Part shown: positions 1 through 9,252 of the stretch, one piece after another
Layout of the letters: every line of letters begins with the position of its first letter
Position numbering within the stretch: the first letter of the stretch is position 1
Source of the DNA: Cerasicoccus maritimus
GTDB taxonomy: Bacteria > Verrucomicrobiota > Verrucomicrobiia > Opitutales > Cerasicoccaceae
Length of the DNA: 64,000 bases
NCBI GenBank assembly: GCA_031296935.1
Contig: JAVDPD010000010.1
Span: forward strand, 1 to 64,000
Direction of reading: 5' to 3'
Notes under the pieces: generated by a model
Seen by the model: only the letters and a program-made list of their open reading frames with translations
Databases searched by the model: none
What the model was told of the DNA's origin: nothing
Position numbers and translations under genes: made by a program

Positions 1-725
1 TTCTTTTGATCGGGGTCGCAGTAGCGAACGGGAGTCTCATCGGCCTGGATGTAACCGCTGCTCAGCAGGTCGCTTCGTATGTAATTATAAATCGGCTTAA
101 GCCATTCGGCGACGGCCTCAACCCAATCGGCCATCGTCTTGCGCGAGAGTTGCGCGCCCCACATCGCCGAGGCTTTTTCCTGTCGATACAGCGGCATGTG
201 CTGGACGTATTTGGAGAGGACGATCCACGCCAGCAAACCCGCTGAGGCATAGCCGCCGTCGATCACACGCGCTGGAGCCGGCGCGACCACTGGTGGCTGT
301 GAACGGTCCGCTTTGCGCCGATACTTGGGGCGCACGATACGGCGTTTGAAGAGCTTCGGCGGGTGGATATCGACTTCAAAAGTTTCTTCCTGGCTGATCT
401 GTTCAAAGGCTTCGGGCTCGGCCTGGACTTCCTCCGGTTCGATCACCACGGTCTCTTCCACGGGCAGGTCCTTGAAGCGCTCGGCGGGTGTTTCGTGCTT
501 GCCCGCCCTCGGAGCGCGACGCTCGTAAGCAATGCTTTGCGATGCAGAGTCTTTCAGTTGCCGCTCCAGCTCATCGAGCTGAAGACGCATCTGGGCGGCA
601 TCCAGCCGTTCGCTTTTGCCCGAGCCAAAGAGCTGCTGCTTGAGCCAGCCAATCTGCTCTTTGAGAAGAGACACTTCCAGCTTCAGTTGCTGGTTCTCCT
701 CCAAGATGGCCTCGGCGCTGGACAT
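1..725 (-). CDS. tnpC: IS66 transposase TnpC, C-terminal part cut off by the window edge
   Basis: This is the DDE transposase of the IS66 element. The visible part runs from the ATG at 725 for 241 codons with no stop and leaves the window. The N-terminus is a leucine-zipper-like helix (SAEAILEENQQLKLEVSLLKE), followed by the GSGKSERLD motif typical of TnpC, an acidic linker, and the segment YIQADETPVRYCDPDQK at the edge, which contains the first catalytic Asp region of the DDE core. The zinc-binding-type segment and the remaining acidic residues would lie beyond the window. No frameshift is seen, so the element could be active, but its completeness cannot be judged from here. Confidence 0.9.
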   Translation of the reverse strand, partial: MSSAEAILEENQQLKLEVSLLKEQIGWLKQQLFGSGKSERLDAAQMRLQLDELERQLKDSASQSIAYERRAPRAGKHETPAERFKDLPVEETVVIEPEEVQAEPEAFEQISQEETFEVDIHPPKLFKRRIVRPKYRRKADRSQPPVVAPAPARVIDGGYASAGLLAWIVLSKYVQHMPLYRQEKASAMWGAQLSRKTMADWVEAVAEWLKPIYNYIRSDLLSSGYIQADETPVRYCDPDQK

Positions 726-783
726 GCAACCATGCCAATGATGGGCGCATCAATGTCAACTCACTTTGCATCGCAAAGTCGGG

Positions 784-1128
784 TTAAGTTTCATACCAGG
801 CCTTCTGCATGCCGTCCTTCAGATCAATCCCGTTCATCAACATCGTCAGCGCCGCGGGCTTGATCGACAGCTTCTTCCCATCGCTGCCCAGCGGCCAGCT
901 CAACCGACCTTGCTCGATACGCTTGGCAAACACCCACACCCCGCTGCCGTCAAAGTAAAGCAACTTGAGCCGATTGCGGCTTTTGTTGGTAAAGGCAAAT
1001 AACGAACCACCCTTGGGGTCTTCACCCAAGTGGTCACGCGCCACGGCCCACAAGCCATCAAACTGCTTGCGCATGTCCACTGGCTCAACCGCCACGAACA
1101 CACGAAGCTGATTCGGCAGTGTCAGCAT
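784..1128 (-). CDS. tnpB: IS66 accessory protein TnpB (Orf2)
   Basis: A 114-residue protein of the IS66 TnpB family, required with TnpA for transposition of elements with the three-gene layout; its biochemical role is not established. The core reads VEPVDMRKQFDGLWAVAR, then FAFTNKSRNRLKLLYFDGSG and VFAKRIEQGRLSWP, the conserved blocks of this family. The length matches the usual 110-120 residues. Its start overlaps the end of tnpA by 7 bases (1122-1128), which suggests translational coupling, and tnpC begins 58 bases downstream. The gene appears intact. Confidence 0.9.
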   Translation of the reverse strand: MLTLPNQLRVFVAVEPVDMRKQFDGLWAVARDHLGEDPKGGSLFAFTNKSRNRLKLLYFDGSGVWVFAKRIEQGRLSWPLGSDGKKLSIKPAALTMLMNGIDLKDGMQKAWYET

Positions 1129-1475
1129 CGCAGCGCCTTGGCCAAAGCCGCCAGAGACTCCGCATCGCCGCCGCGCAATACCATCCCATCAGGCAAACAC
1201 ACCTCCAACAACGATGGTGACACTGAAGGTAGCGATACCTCATGAAAAAGACTCACGCTCTTGGAGCCAGCACCAGCAGCTTGCTCCTTATGCCGACGCA
1301 ACTTGAGCCAGTAAACTAAGGTGTTGTAAGCAAGCCCATGCTGCTCAGCAAATGCCCTCTGAGTCTGCCCGCTCACATCATAAGCCTCCAGCAAACGCTC
1401 ACGCTCAGCATCGCTCTCAATCCGACGACCAACACTATCACGCTTCAAACCACTATCAACGATCTCAACATCCAT
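1122..1475 (-). CDS. tnpA: IS66 accessory protein TnpA (Orf1), helix-turn-helix
   Basis: A 117-residue Xre/transposase-8-like helix-turn-helix protein of the IS66 element. The HTH lies at about residues 25-55 (RERLLEAYDVSGQTQRAFAEQ, then HGLAYNTLVYWLKLRR), followed by a basic stretch and a C-terminal segment ending LPDGMVLRGGDAESLAALAKAL, as in other IS66 TnpA proteins. I chose the ATG at 1475 (MDVEIVD) over a TTG nine codons earlier at 1502, because the shorter form fits the family length. The terminal repeat of the element begins 59 bp upstream, so the promoter must lie in that short leader. Confidence 0.85.
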   Translation of the reverse strand: MDVEIVDSGLKRDSVGRRIESDAERERLLEAYDVSGQTQRAFAEQHGLAYNTLVYWLKLRRHKEQAAGAGSKSVSLFHEVSLPSVSPSLLEVCLPDGMVLRGGDAESLAALAKALRC

Positions 1476-1510
1476 CCCAGATGTATAACAGATCAAAGCC
1501 AATCAGGAAA

Positions 1511-1534
1511 GGTGGACGCAGCCCGGACGCTTAC
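1511..1534 (-). repeat. Putative IS66 terminal inverted repeat
   Basis: Read on the minus strand from 1534 inward the sequence begins GTAAGCGTCCGGGC. The GTAAGCG start is common among IS66-family ends, and the position fits the distance to tnpA. The partner repeat lies outside the window, so this cannot be confirmed here. Confidence 0.6.
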
Positions 1535-1715
1535 GAGCAATACAACGAGCATAACAACAAAAACCCGAAGCCATTCGTATGCTCAGCAACCGCAGTTAGA
1601 TCATCAGGAAAGTTGCTCAACTTTGCCGGAGAGTTACTTCGTCAAGATGAAGAAATGATATTTCTCCGGCGAAGATATCTTGAGTTCTTAGACGACTTCT
1701 TAGAATACGGGGGCA
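1535..1715. other. Non-coding spacer with two hairpins, between the IS66 end and the respiratory operon
   Basis: No convincing gene is seen. Two inverted repeats are present: AAAGTTG-CT-CAACTTT at 1609-1624 and GCCGGAGA paired with TCTCCGGC at 1625-1632 and 1663-1670. They lie directly after the last operon gene on the minus strand and could protect or end the long transcript, but neither is followed by a T-run in that direction. Confidence 0.4.
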
Positions 1716-2378
1716 CTAGAGCGGGTGTGCGCCGAGAATCTCCTCGCCTGACCAAGCGCCGGACTTGTCGGCGGTTTCACCGCGAATTGCAGCCACGGCT
1801 TCTTCCGTAATTTCGGGAGCTCCATTGTCCCAGGATGCGCGGACGAAGGTCGAGACCGAGGCGATCTGATAATCGTTCCAGCCTGCGCCGTTCTCACCAT
1901 AGGAAGGCATGTTACCATTGTAGGAATTGCCCTCAACCTCAATCGGGCCAGTGAGACCACGCAGAAGTATTTTTACGATACGCGCCTCATCGCCCACAAC
2001 CCATGCTGAACCGGCGAGCGGAGGAAACGCGCCTGGGACACCAGCGCCATTGGCTTGGTGGCAGGCTTGGCAATTGTTCTTAAAGAGACGTTCACCAGTA
2101 ACCATGAGCGGCGGTTTTTCGGCAACCTTCTCGGTCATGCCGGGCTTCCATTCAGGATTATAAATATCCCAGCGAAAATCCCCAGAGTAGTTCGCGATAT
2201 AAACTCCGCCCCAGAAAACCAGGCCACCAAAGAGGAAGAGCAGCAGCATCGGCACCGGCGAAAAGCCTTCGCTCGGCTCGTCCTTTTCGCGCAGCAACTG
2301 GGAGTGAACGATATGGATATCGTCGTCCTCGTAAGGGGCGCTGTCGCCAGGCAGACGTTCTTTGGGAGTGTCGCTCAT
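1716..2378 (-). CDS. cbb3-type oxidase-associated cytochrome c, CcoP-like but with one haem
   Basis: A membrane-anchored c-type cytochrome expected to pass electrons to the cbb3-type oxidase encoded just upstream. One hydrophobic segment lies at about residues 42-62, and a single haem site, CQACH, at C103/C106/H107; a Met in the NMPSYG segment is the likely sixth ligand. The classic third subunit CcoP has two CxxCH sites; only one is present here, so this is a CcoP-like protein and not a standard CcoP. The ATG at 2378 was chosen over a TTG at 2393 that would overlap the previous gene. It is the last gene of the operon, 4 bp after ccoO. Confidence 0.8.
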   Translation of the reverse strand: MSDTPKERLPGDSAPYEDDDIHIVHSQLLREKDEPSEGFSPVPMLLLFLFGGLVFWGGVYIANYSGDFRWDIYNPEWKPGMTEKVAEKPPLMVTGERLFKNNCQACHQANGAGVPGAFPPLAGSAWVVGDEARIVKILLRGLTGPIEVEGNSYNGNMPSYGENGAGWNDYQIASVSTFVRASWDNGAPEITEEAVAAIRGETADKSGAWSGEEILGAHPL

Positions 2379-2382
2379 CGAG

Positions 2383-3012
2383 TTATTGGGCAAAGCGGGA
2401 TTCGGGAAGTTCGTAGTCGAGCTTGAGGCTCAACAAATATTCAACCAACTGGTCGGCACGCTCGGTCGGTACGATCTCATAGCCTTCAGGCGGCTGTTCT
2501 TCCGGGAACGTGTCCGGAATGGTCAGTGCATTCGGGGAAGGCGCATCGCCGATTTTCTGCGTCTTGTAGAGATAGCGGAACGGCGGCATGATCGAGCCGG
2601 GCGAGGTGATCTGCGGATTGTAAAGGTGGAGGTGGTGCCAGTCGGCGCTGGGCTGGCGCTGACCAATGGTCATCAGATCCGGACCAGTGCGGCTGGTGCC
2701 GAGGAGCACGCGATCTTGAAGAATATAGTCACGAGGCACCGTTTGGCGGTCGCCCCAGCCACGTTCCCAGTCAGCGCCGTAGCCTTTACGACGCACCTGC
2801 TGCGAGTGACAATACAGGCAGCCCTGGTCGATGTAGATTTCTTTACCCTGCTGGGCCACACCAACGCGCGCAATCGGCATCGGCGTTTCGCCTTCATTCA
2901 GGGCAATCGGCTTCAAATCGCCAAACTGAATCACAGAGCTGAGGATCAAGCCGGACCAGGAGAAGGCCAGCATGAAGAAGATTCCAAAGAAAAGGAGTGG
3001 GAGATTTTTCAT
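2383..3012 (-). CDS. ccoO: cbb3-type cytochrome c oxidase subunit II (CcoO/FixO)
   Basis: Monohaem cytochrome c subunit of a cbb3-type haem-copper oxidase, carrying electrons to the CcoN active site on the outer side of the inner membrane. The 209-residue protein has an N-terminal membrane anchor (about residues 5-28), the haem motif CLYCH at C65/C68/H69 followed by SQQVR as in other CcoO proteins, then RTGPDL, and a Met in SPGSIMPPF as likely axial ligand. Length matches the family. It begins 3 bp after the ccoN stop and is followed by the monohaem CcoP-like gene. Confidence 0.92.
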   Translation of the reverse strand: MKNLPLLFFGIFFMLAFSWSGLILSSVIQFGDLKPIALNEGETPMPIARVGVAQQGKEIYIDQGCLYCHSQQVRRKGYGADWERGWGDRQTVPRDYILQDRVLLGTSRTGPDLMTIGQRQPSADWHHLHLYNPQITSPGSIMPPFRYLYKTQKIGDAPSPNALTIPDTFPEEQPPEGYEIVPTERADQLVEYLLSLKLDYELPESRFAQ

Positions 3013-3015
3013 CGC

Positions 3016-4512
3016 TTAGGCACCCTTCCCTTCAGTGTTACCGAGTAGCGTCGGGCCTTCCTTGTAGCGAACGGCGCGCGGGCCGATCAGCATCCAGGCA
3101 AAATTAACAAAAAACGCGAAGTGGCCAATGGTCAGGAGCATACCGGCAACCGAACGCGAGAACAACCAAGGCACGAGCGCCTTAATAACCGTCATCGTTT
3201 CAGGATCCGAGCTGACAAACGGAATGTCCGGATTGTTCAGGTTGAGACCTTGAATCCAACCACCAAGCTGGAGGCCAACGATCATCATGCCGATGCCCAG
3301 ACCAGAGAACCAGAAGTGCACCTTGATCAGCGTTGCTGAAGGCCATTCACGAGCGAGCAAGCGGGGCATCATAAAGTAAATGCCGCCAAACATAGTCATC
3401 GCAAAGAAAGCGTAAACACCGTGGTGAGCGTGGCCTACGGTAAATTGAGTGAAGTGCGTTACCAGGCTGACATCACGGAGAGCCATCCAGGAACCAAAGA
3501 AGCTAGCAAGCGTGTAGCTCATCGCGCCAAAGACGATAAAGCGGAGTGTCGGGCTGCACCAAACCGCGCGGGCATTGCCCACCGCCGTCATGTGGTGATT
3601 GATCGCGGTCACGACAACGGGAATCACCATCATCACACTGGCGACAATGCCGCAGGAAATCAACCAAGCTGGGATTGGTCCGCCGATCAGGTGGTGGACA
3701 CCGGCCCAGTTGTAGAAGAGCGCCAGCGACCAGAAACCAAGCAGCGACAGGTAGTAGCTGTAGATCGGGCGACCGAGCACCTTGGGCATCAGGTAATAAA
3801 TCGTGGCGAGGCCCATCGGCGTCATCCACAGACCAAGCACATTGTGTGCGAACCACCAGTTCGTCAGCGCTTGAATCGTGCCGCGAGCCGGCTCAAACAA
3901 GATCATGGTTTGCGCCACGACGTAGAGCCAGGGGAACCAGAAAAGTGCGCCAAGAATGTACCACTGGGATACGTAAACGTGGCCGCGCTCGCGGTAGCGG
4001 AACATCAGGATGCCCCACATACCGATCAAAATGTAAGAGAAAGCCAGAAGCGGAGCGACCTGCTTGGGCATTTCCAACCACTCAATCGAGGTCAGACCAC
4101 CGGTCAGGATGCCAAATATGCCGATCACCACGGCGACATTCCAGAAGATGCCAGCGATGATTAAGAGGCCGGAAAAACGAATCTGCGCCTTGCACAGACG
4201 CGCCATCACCCACAGGCCGACACCAAAGATGGCATTGTTCGACCAGCCGTAAGCCATCGCATTTAAGTGAGCAGAACGCGCGCGGCCAAAGGTCAGGAAT
4301 TCCCAGTCGGCGAGGAAATTCGGGCTGTGCATCTTGAAGGATGCAACGATCGCAAAGAAGGTGCCAACCAACAGCCAGCAGATGGCAAACGTGGTAAACA
4401 TGATCGCCGGCACGCGCATTTGCTGATCCACCTCGCTCAACGCGACCTTCGGCGAGACTTGGGTCTCCCGTTGCGGATCGATATTGCTGAAAAATGAAAG
4501 GAGTGGGCTCAT
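3016..4512 (-). CDS. ccoN: cbb3-type cytochrome c oxidase subunit I (CcoN/FixN)
   Basis: Catalytic subunit of a C-family haem-copper oxidase that reduces O2 to water and pumps protons. The 498-residue protein has about twelve membrane segments. Visible ligand regions are ARSAHLNAMAYGW (low-spin haem b), WWFAHNVLGLW and GVHHLIGGPIP (copper-B histidines), and TVGHAHHGVYAFF (haem histidines near the C-terminal part). These follow the cbb3 pattern and not the aa3 pattern. It lies between ccoS and ccoO in the same operon as the complete act genes, so it is the probable terminal oxidase partner of the Act complex. Enzymes of this type often have high oxygen affinity. Confidence 0.93.
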   Translation of the reverse strand: MSPLLSFFSNIDPQRETQVSPKVALSEVDQQMRVPAIMFTTFAICWLLVGTFFAIVASFKMHSPNFLADWEFLTFGRARSAHLNAMAYGWSNNAIFGVGLWVMARLCKAQIRFSGLLIIAGIFWNVAVVIGIFGILTGGLTSIEWLEMPKQVAPLLAFSYILIGMWGILMFRYRERGHVYVSQWYILGALFWFPWLYVVAQTMILFEPARGTIQALTNWWFAHNVLGLWMTPMGLATIYYLMPKVLGRPIYSYYLSLLGFWSLALFYNWAGVHHLIGGPIPAWLISCGIVASVMMVIPVVVTAINHHMTAVGNARAVWCSPTLRFIVFGAMSYTLASFFGSWMALRDVSLVTHFTQFTVGHAHHGVYAFFAMTMFGGIYFMMPRLLAREWPSATLIKVHFWFSGLGIGMMIVGLQLGGWIQGLNLNNPDIPFVSSDPETMTVIKALVPWLFSRSVAGMLLTIGHFAFFVNFAWMLIGPRAVRYKEGPTLLGNTEGKGA

Positions 4513-4515
4513 CGT

Positions 4516-4746
4516 TTAACGCTTCTCGGCTTCGCGCAGCTTGCGTGCTGCCTCAGCCTCTTCGCCGGGAAAGTAATCAGTGTGCACGCCTTCGGGTTCT
4601 TCTTCATCGAAGACCACGCGTGAACCTTGTTCAAAATTGCGGAGTTGACCGTGTTTGGCTGACCATACCAATGCGCACACTGCAGAAGCGAAGAACACTC
4701 CGCCAAACGCAGCGATAATCATCAGGTATAGGTTCCATTCAAACAT
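4516..4746 (-). CDS. ccoS: cbb3-type oxidase assembly protein CcoS-like
   Basis: A 76-residue single-span membrane protein. The N-terminal helix (about residues 5-30) is followed by ALVWSAKHGQLRNFEQGSRV and an acidic stretch beginning VVFDEEE, which matches the CcoS signature of a tryptophan, a basic residue, a GQ pair and an aspartate-rich end. CcoS proteins are needed to insert cofactors into CcoN. Here the gene sits directly upstream of ccoN (3 bp gap), whereas ccoS usually sits with ccoGHI. The C-terminal tail of charged residues is longer than in typical CcoS, and a CcoQ-like role cannot be excluded. Confidence 0.65.
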   Translation of the reverse strand: MFEWNLYLMIIAAFGGVFFASAVCALVWSAKHGQLRNFEQGSRVVFDEEEPEGVHTDYFPGEEAEAARKLREAEKR

Positions 4747-4781
4747 CTAGACAACTTGGGTGGGCCAATGGCAAAACAGGT

Positions 4782-5105
4782 TTATTTCTCGTTGGCTTCG
4801 TTCAACTGCGGAACCACGAGCTTCATGGCTTCCTCAACTGGAATCTGGACTTGGCCGGTTTCCTTGTTGAGCACTTTGTAGCTGGTAGCCGCATTCGCTT
4901 CAGTCGCTTTTAATTCGGCCAAAGTCGCTTTGCGTTGTTCAACTAGCTCAGCGGTTGCGGGCTCGCGGTCGCTGGCAGGCACGTAGTAGGCAATGAAGAT
5001 CAGCAAACCGAAGAGCAGCATGGTGCCCAACGCGCCGATGACCGACAGCGTCCAGTTCGAGTGGCTGGTTTCGGGTGCTCCGTGTAAATCGTGGTCGTCG
5101 CTCAT
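4782..5105 (-). CDS. Small single-span membrane protein of the act-cco operon
   Basis: A 107-residue protein of unknown family. It has a His/Asp-containing N-terminus (MSDDHDLHGAPE), one membrane helix at about residues 20-45 (IGALGTMLLFGLLIFIAYYV) and a charged, probably periplasmic, helical C-terminus. It has no haem motif. Its place between actF and the cco genes, with a 12-bp gap from actF, suggests a structural or assembly role linking the two complexes. That is inference from position only. Confidence 0.6.
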   Translation of the reverse strand: MSDDHDLHGAPETSHSNWTLSVIGALGTMLLFGLLIFIAYYVPASDREPATAELVEQRKATLAELKATEANAATSYKVLNKETGQVQIPVEEAMKLVVPQLNEANEK

Positions 5106-5117
5106 GGTCGTTAAAGT

Positions 5118-6422
5118 TTACTGGTGAGCGTTAAGGGATTCCTTGATGCGCGGATCATGGAGAGGAATCGGGCTGTTTTTGGCTGCACTACGCAGGGTAG
5201 CCCAGATAACGATGCCGCCGAAGCCAACAATCGCCGCCAAGTCCCAGATGTTCGGGATGAACTGCTGAACGTCGTAGCCCAGGATGTTGTCGGCGCTCTT
5301 CTGCTTGGGCAGAATGTTCCAATACATGTCCAGCAAAGTGAAGAGCAGGATCCAGGTGCAAATGCCCATGAGACGTGCTCGGACAACCTTGGTCTTGTAG
5401 AAGAGCAGAATCAGGAACGGGATCAGGAAGTGGCCGAAGATGAGGCCCATCGAGACCCACCACCAAGTGCTCTTGGTGCCGTCGATGTTCAGCTCGCGAA
5501 TGTTGAACCAGAAAGTTTCTTCCGGGATGTTCGCGTTGTAGATCAAGAAATACTGCGAGAAGCTGATGTAGGCCCAGAACACCGTGAAGGCGAGGCAAAG
5601 GCAGCCCAGGAAGTAGTTGTGGTTCTTGTTATAGAAGCCTTGGAGCCAGCCCTTCACTGCTGCGAAGTTACAGAGCAACACCGTGCCAGCCAAACCTGCG
5701 CGCATCGAAGCGGCAAAGAACCAGACGCCGAACATGGTTGAGAACCAGTGGTAGCTCAAGCTCATGAAAAGGTCAAAGGCCATGAAGGTCGTGGCAAAGG
5801 CGGTCAGGAAAATGCCGATCGCGGAGATCTTGCGGCAAGCAATGTAGTGCTTGGGGTCCGCAGCGGTGTCATTGGCAATCGAGTGCTTACGCAGGAGTGC
5901 GCCGAGGCCACAGAACACCAGGAAGTAAGCAATCAAACGGGCAATGAAGAACGGCGTGTTCAAATACGGAGCCTTGGCAATGTAGAGCGCATCGTGCTCA
6001 ACTGTGTGTCCGTGAATGCCCGGAAGCATGTAAGTCGGGTCCATCCACTTCCAGATCGCGCCAGAGCTGTTGTCGCCAACGAAGAACGGAAGCGCCACCA
6101 CGGGGATGATCAACAGGGCCATGAACGGGAAGGCCGCGAAGGCGTTTTCCCATTGGCGACGAATGATGGTCGCCCAGCCTGCATCAAACAGGTAAGTAAT
6201 TTGGGTCAGGAAGAGCATGCCGATGAGCATGGCCATCCAGAAACCGAAGCCGATCAGCCAGCTTTGGCCCACACGACCGTAACCGTGGCTCAAGTCCATG
6301 ACCAAGCCAATCAGGGTCGCAATGATCCCAATCACGCCAACAATCAGCGCGATGGTTGAAAAGTCTTTCTTGCCGCCGGAAGAGGCGACGCCAGTGGTTG
6401 CGGTTGAAGCGTTAGCGCTCAT
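5118..6422 (-). CDS. actF: Alternative complex III subunit ActF, NrfD-like membrane protein
   Basis: Integral membrane subunit of the quinol:electron-acceptor oxidoreductase (alternative complex III). The 434-residue protein has about ten membrane helices, starting near residues 25-45 (IALIVGVIGIIATLIGLVMD), and is the paralogue of ActC that contributes to the membrane core. Motifs typical of the family are visible in MLPGIHGHTVEHDALYIAKA and YHWFSTMFGVWFFAASM. The start overlaps the end of actE by four bases (ATGA), and AAGGAG lies upstream inside actE, one of the few clear Shine-Dalgarno sequences in this window. Confidence 0.9.
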   Translation of the reverse strand: MSANASTATTGVASSGGKKDFSTIALIVGVIGIIATLIGLVMDLSHGYGRVGQSWLIGFGFWMAMLIGMLFLTQITYLFDAGWATIIRRQWENAFAAFPFMALLIIPVVALPFFVGDNSSGAIWKWMDPTYMLPGIHGHTVEHDALYIAKAPYLNTPFFIARLIAYFLVFCGLGALLRKHSIANDTAADPKHYIACRKISAIGIFLTAFATTFMAFDLFMSLSYHWFSTMFGVWFFAASMRAGLAGTVLLCNFAAVKGWLQGFYNKNHNYFLGCLCLAFTVFWAYISFSQYFLIYNANIPEETFWFNIRELNIDGTKSTWWWVSMGLIFGHFLIPFLILLFYKTKVVRARLMGICTWILLFTLLDMYWNILPKQKSADNILGYDVQQFIPNIWDLAAIVGFGGIVIWATLRSAAKNSPIPLHDPRIKESLNAHQ

Positions 6423-7075
6423 AGTCCAAGCTCCTTCCGGTGTTGCTCAGGAACATCTTCCACAGTTGCATTTTGAGCCAGTTGCAAGGCGCGGACGTAG
6501 GAAATAACGGCCCAGCGCTCTTCGGGATTCAGCTTCATGCCATAGCCAAACATCGTGTTTTTGCCATGGGTGATGGTGTTAAAGATTTCGCCATCGGCCA
6601 TATCGCGGAGGCGATCGTCGTGGTAAGTCGGCGTAGCGGCCATGCCATACTTCTTGGTAATGCCGTTACCGTCCCCTACCCGGCCGTGGCACGGTTGGCA
6701 GAAGATCGTGTATTTCTCTTGGCCAAGCTGAACAAGGTCGTAGGTGACTTCTATAGGAATTTCCTTAATAAACTCACCACTCTCGTCCTTACCGGTCCAA
6801 GCGCTGGGGTTTTCGGCCTTCGCGAATTCGTATTCGCCGTCGAAGACTTCCTTAACGTCCCAGTTGTAGCCGCGGAGCACAGCGCCCGGCACCATGGGGC
6901 GGTCATTGCGCTCATCGGCGAAGAATTCATTTTGCCCTTGAGGCAAATACTTTGCCTGGATGTCCATGTCAGGGAACAACCAGATGGGAGGCTTGCGGAA
7001 CTTCTCGCCGCGGAATCCAAGGATGGAGACCGTCGCGACGACCACAAATAACCAGACTGCCAGAAATATTCGCAT
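6419..7075 (-). CDS. actE: Alternative complex III subunit ActE, monohaem cytochrome c
   Basis: Membrane-anchored cytochrome c subunit of the Act complex. The 218-residue protein begins with a hydrophobic anchor (about residues 3-21). Residues 30-110 form a family-specific region rich in charged residues, and the haem site CQPCH is at C126/C129/H130, followed by GRVGDGNG as in class I cytochromes. A Met in TMFGYGM is the likely sixth ligand. Known Act complexes carry this subunit next to the pentahaem ActA, and it is a likely exit site for electrons toward the oxidase. One base separates it from actD, and it overlaps actF by four bases. Confidence 0.9.
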   Translation of the reverse strand: MRIFLAVWLFVVVATVSILGFRGEKFRKPPIWLFPDMDIQAKYLPQGQNEFFADERNDRPMVPGAVLRGYNWDVKEVFDGEYEFAKAENPSAWTGKDESGEFIKEIPIEVTYDLVQLGQEKYTIFCQPCHGRVGDGNGITKKYGMAATPTYHDDRLRDMADGEIFNTITHGKNTMFGYGMKLNPEERWAVISYVRALQLAQNATVEDVPEQHRKELGL

Positions 7076-7076
7076 T

Positions 7077-7613
7077 TTAGGCTTCGACGACGTGGACCTC
7101 TTCGGCCCCGATTTCAGTTAAAAAGGCTTTGGTTTTATCGAGATCGAATTGCGGATCCGCTTTTTCGATCACGATGAAGAACGTATCATCACCGGACTTA
7201 ATGAAGTCCTCGTATTCAAACAACGGGTGGTTGTGGCGGGGAAGCAGGTTCATGATGAACATGCCACCCAGCGTGCCAAACGCTGCATTGAGAATGGTGA
7301 GCTCATACATGACCGGGAACGGGAACACGGGGCTCCAGTATGGCTTACCGCCGACAATCAGCGGGTAGTCAAAGCCGTTCATGTAGAAAGTAATCAGCAT
7401 CCCCAGGCAGAAGCCAAATAGGCCGCCGCAGAGGGTGAAAATCGGCACCTTCGAGCGGCCGACGCCCATTTGGTCGTCAAGTCCGTGCACCGGGAACGGT
7501 GTGAAGGTATCCCATTTCTTGAATCCGGCGTCGCGGACCTTACCGGTCGCCGTGAAAAACTCGGGCGTCTTGCTGAACGTGGCCAGCAGACCGTATGTAG
7601 CTTTAGTGCTCAT
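7077..7613 (-). CDS. actD: Alternative complex III subunit ActD (DUF3341)
   Basis: A 178-residue DUF3341 membrane protein, the ActD subunit of alternative complex III. The N-terminal cytoplasmic domain begins [18 protein letters not shown]; two helices follow at about residues 60-85 and 100-125, with the conserved [15 protein letters not shown] and [11 protein letters not shown] segments. ActD has no cofactor and stabilises the membrane part. The 17-bp sequence covering its start region is an exact copy of the 3' end of actC (see the repeat entry at 7611-7746), and that copy gives actD a good ribosome-binding site, GGAGG. Confidence 0.9.
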   Translation of the reverse strand: MSTKATYGLLATFSKTPEFFTATGKVRDAGFKKWDTFTPFPVHGLDDQMGVGRSKVPIFTLCGGLFGFCLGMLITFYMNGFDYPLIVGGKPYWSPVFPFPVMYELTILNAAFGTLGGMFIMNLLPRHNHPLFEYEDFIKSGDDTFFIVIEKADPQFDLDKTKAFLTEIGAEEVHVVEA

Positions 7614-7731
7614 TAGTGGTGGCCTCCATTCTCAAATGCAAAAAGCAAAATGCAAAATGCAGAAACCATTGTAGACAGTCCTTTAGCAGAGGCCACTTTT
7701 TGAATTTTGAATTCTAAATTTTGAATTTTCA

Positions 7732-7746
<15 letters not shown>
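7611..7746. repeat. Heptad-repeat spacer flanked by a 17-bp direct repeat
   Basis: CATTAGTGGTGGCCTCC occurs at 7611-7627 and again at 7730-7746. On the minus strand each copy reads GGAGGCCACCACTAATG, that is the last codons and stop of actC overlapping an ATG. Between them lie two arrays with a 7-nt period: four units at 7633-7660 (caaatgc, aaaaagc, aaaatgc, aaaatgc) and five at 7698-7732 (ttttgaa, ttttgaa, ttctaaa, ttttgaa, ttttcat). The copy nearer actC encodes its end; the copy nearer actD provides its ribosome-binding site and start. Confidence 0.85.
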
Positions 7747-9216
<1,470 letters not shown>

Positions 9217-9252
9217 GGTTTGGTCAGTATGTAAAGGTTGCAGGTTTAAAAA

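Larger units (their letters stand above)
1..1534 (-). mobile_element. IS66-family insertion sequence, incomplete at the window start
   Basis: Three consecutive minus-strand genes in the order tnpA, tnpB, tnpC are the signature of IS66 elements. The tnpA-side end is placed at 1534, because the minus strand read inward from there begins GTAAGCGTCCGGGC, which resembles IS66-family terminal repeats, and this lies 59 bp before the tnpA start. The other end is outside the window. IS66 elements usually make an 8-bp target duplication, so the predicted flank copy is gagcaata at 1535-1542; this is inference. The element sits about 180 bp past the end of the respiratory operon and does not break it. 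Confidence 0.85.

Noticed and set aside
1352..1810. 152-residue plus-strand frame over the IS66 end
   Set aside because: It is antisense to tnpA at one end and to the cytochrome gene at the other. The middle part looks helical but has no start of its own.
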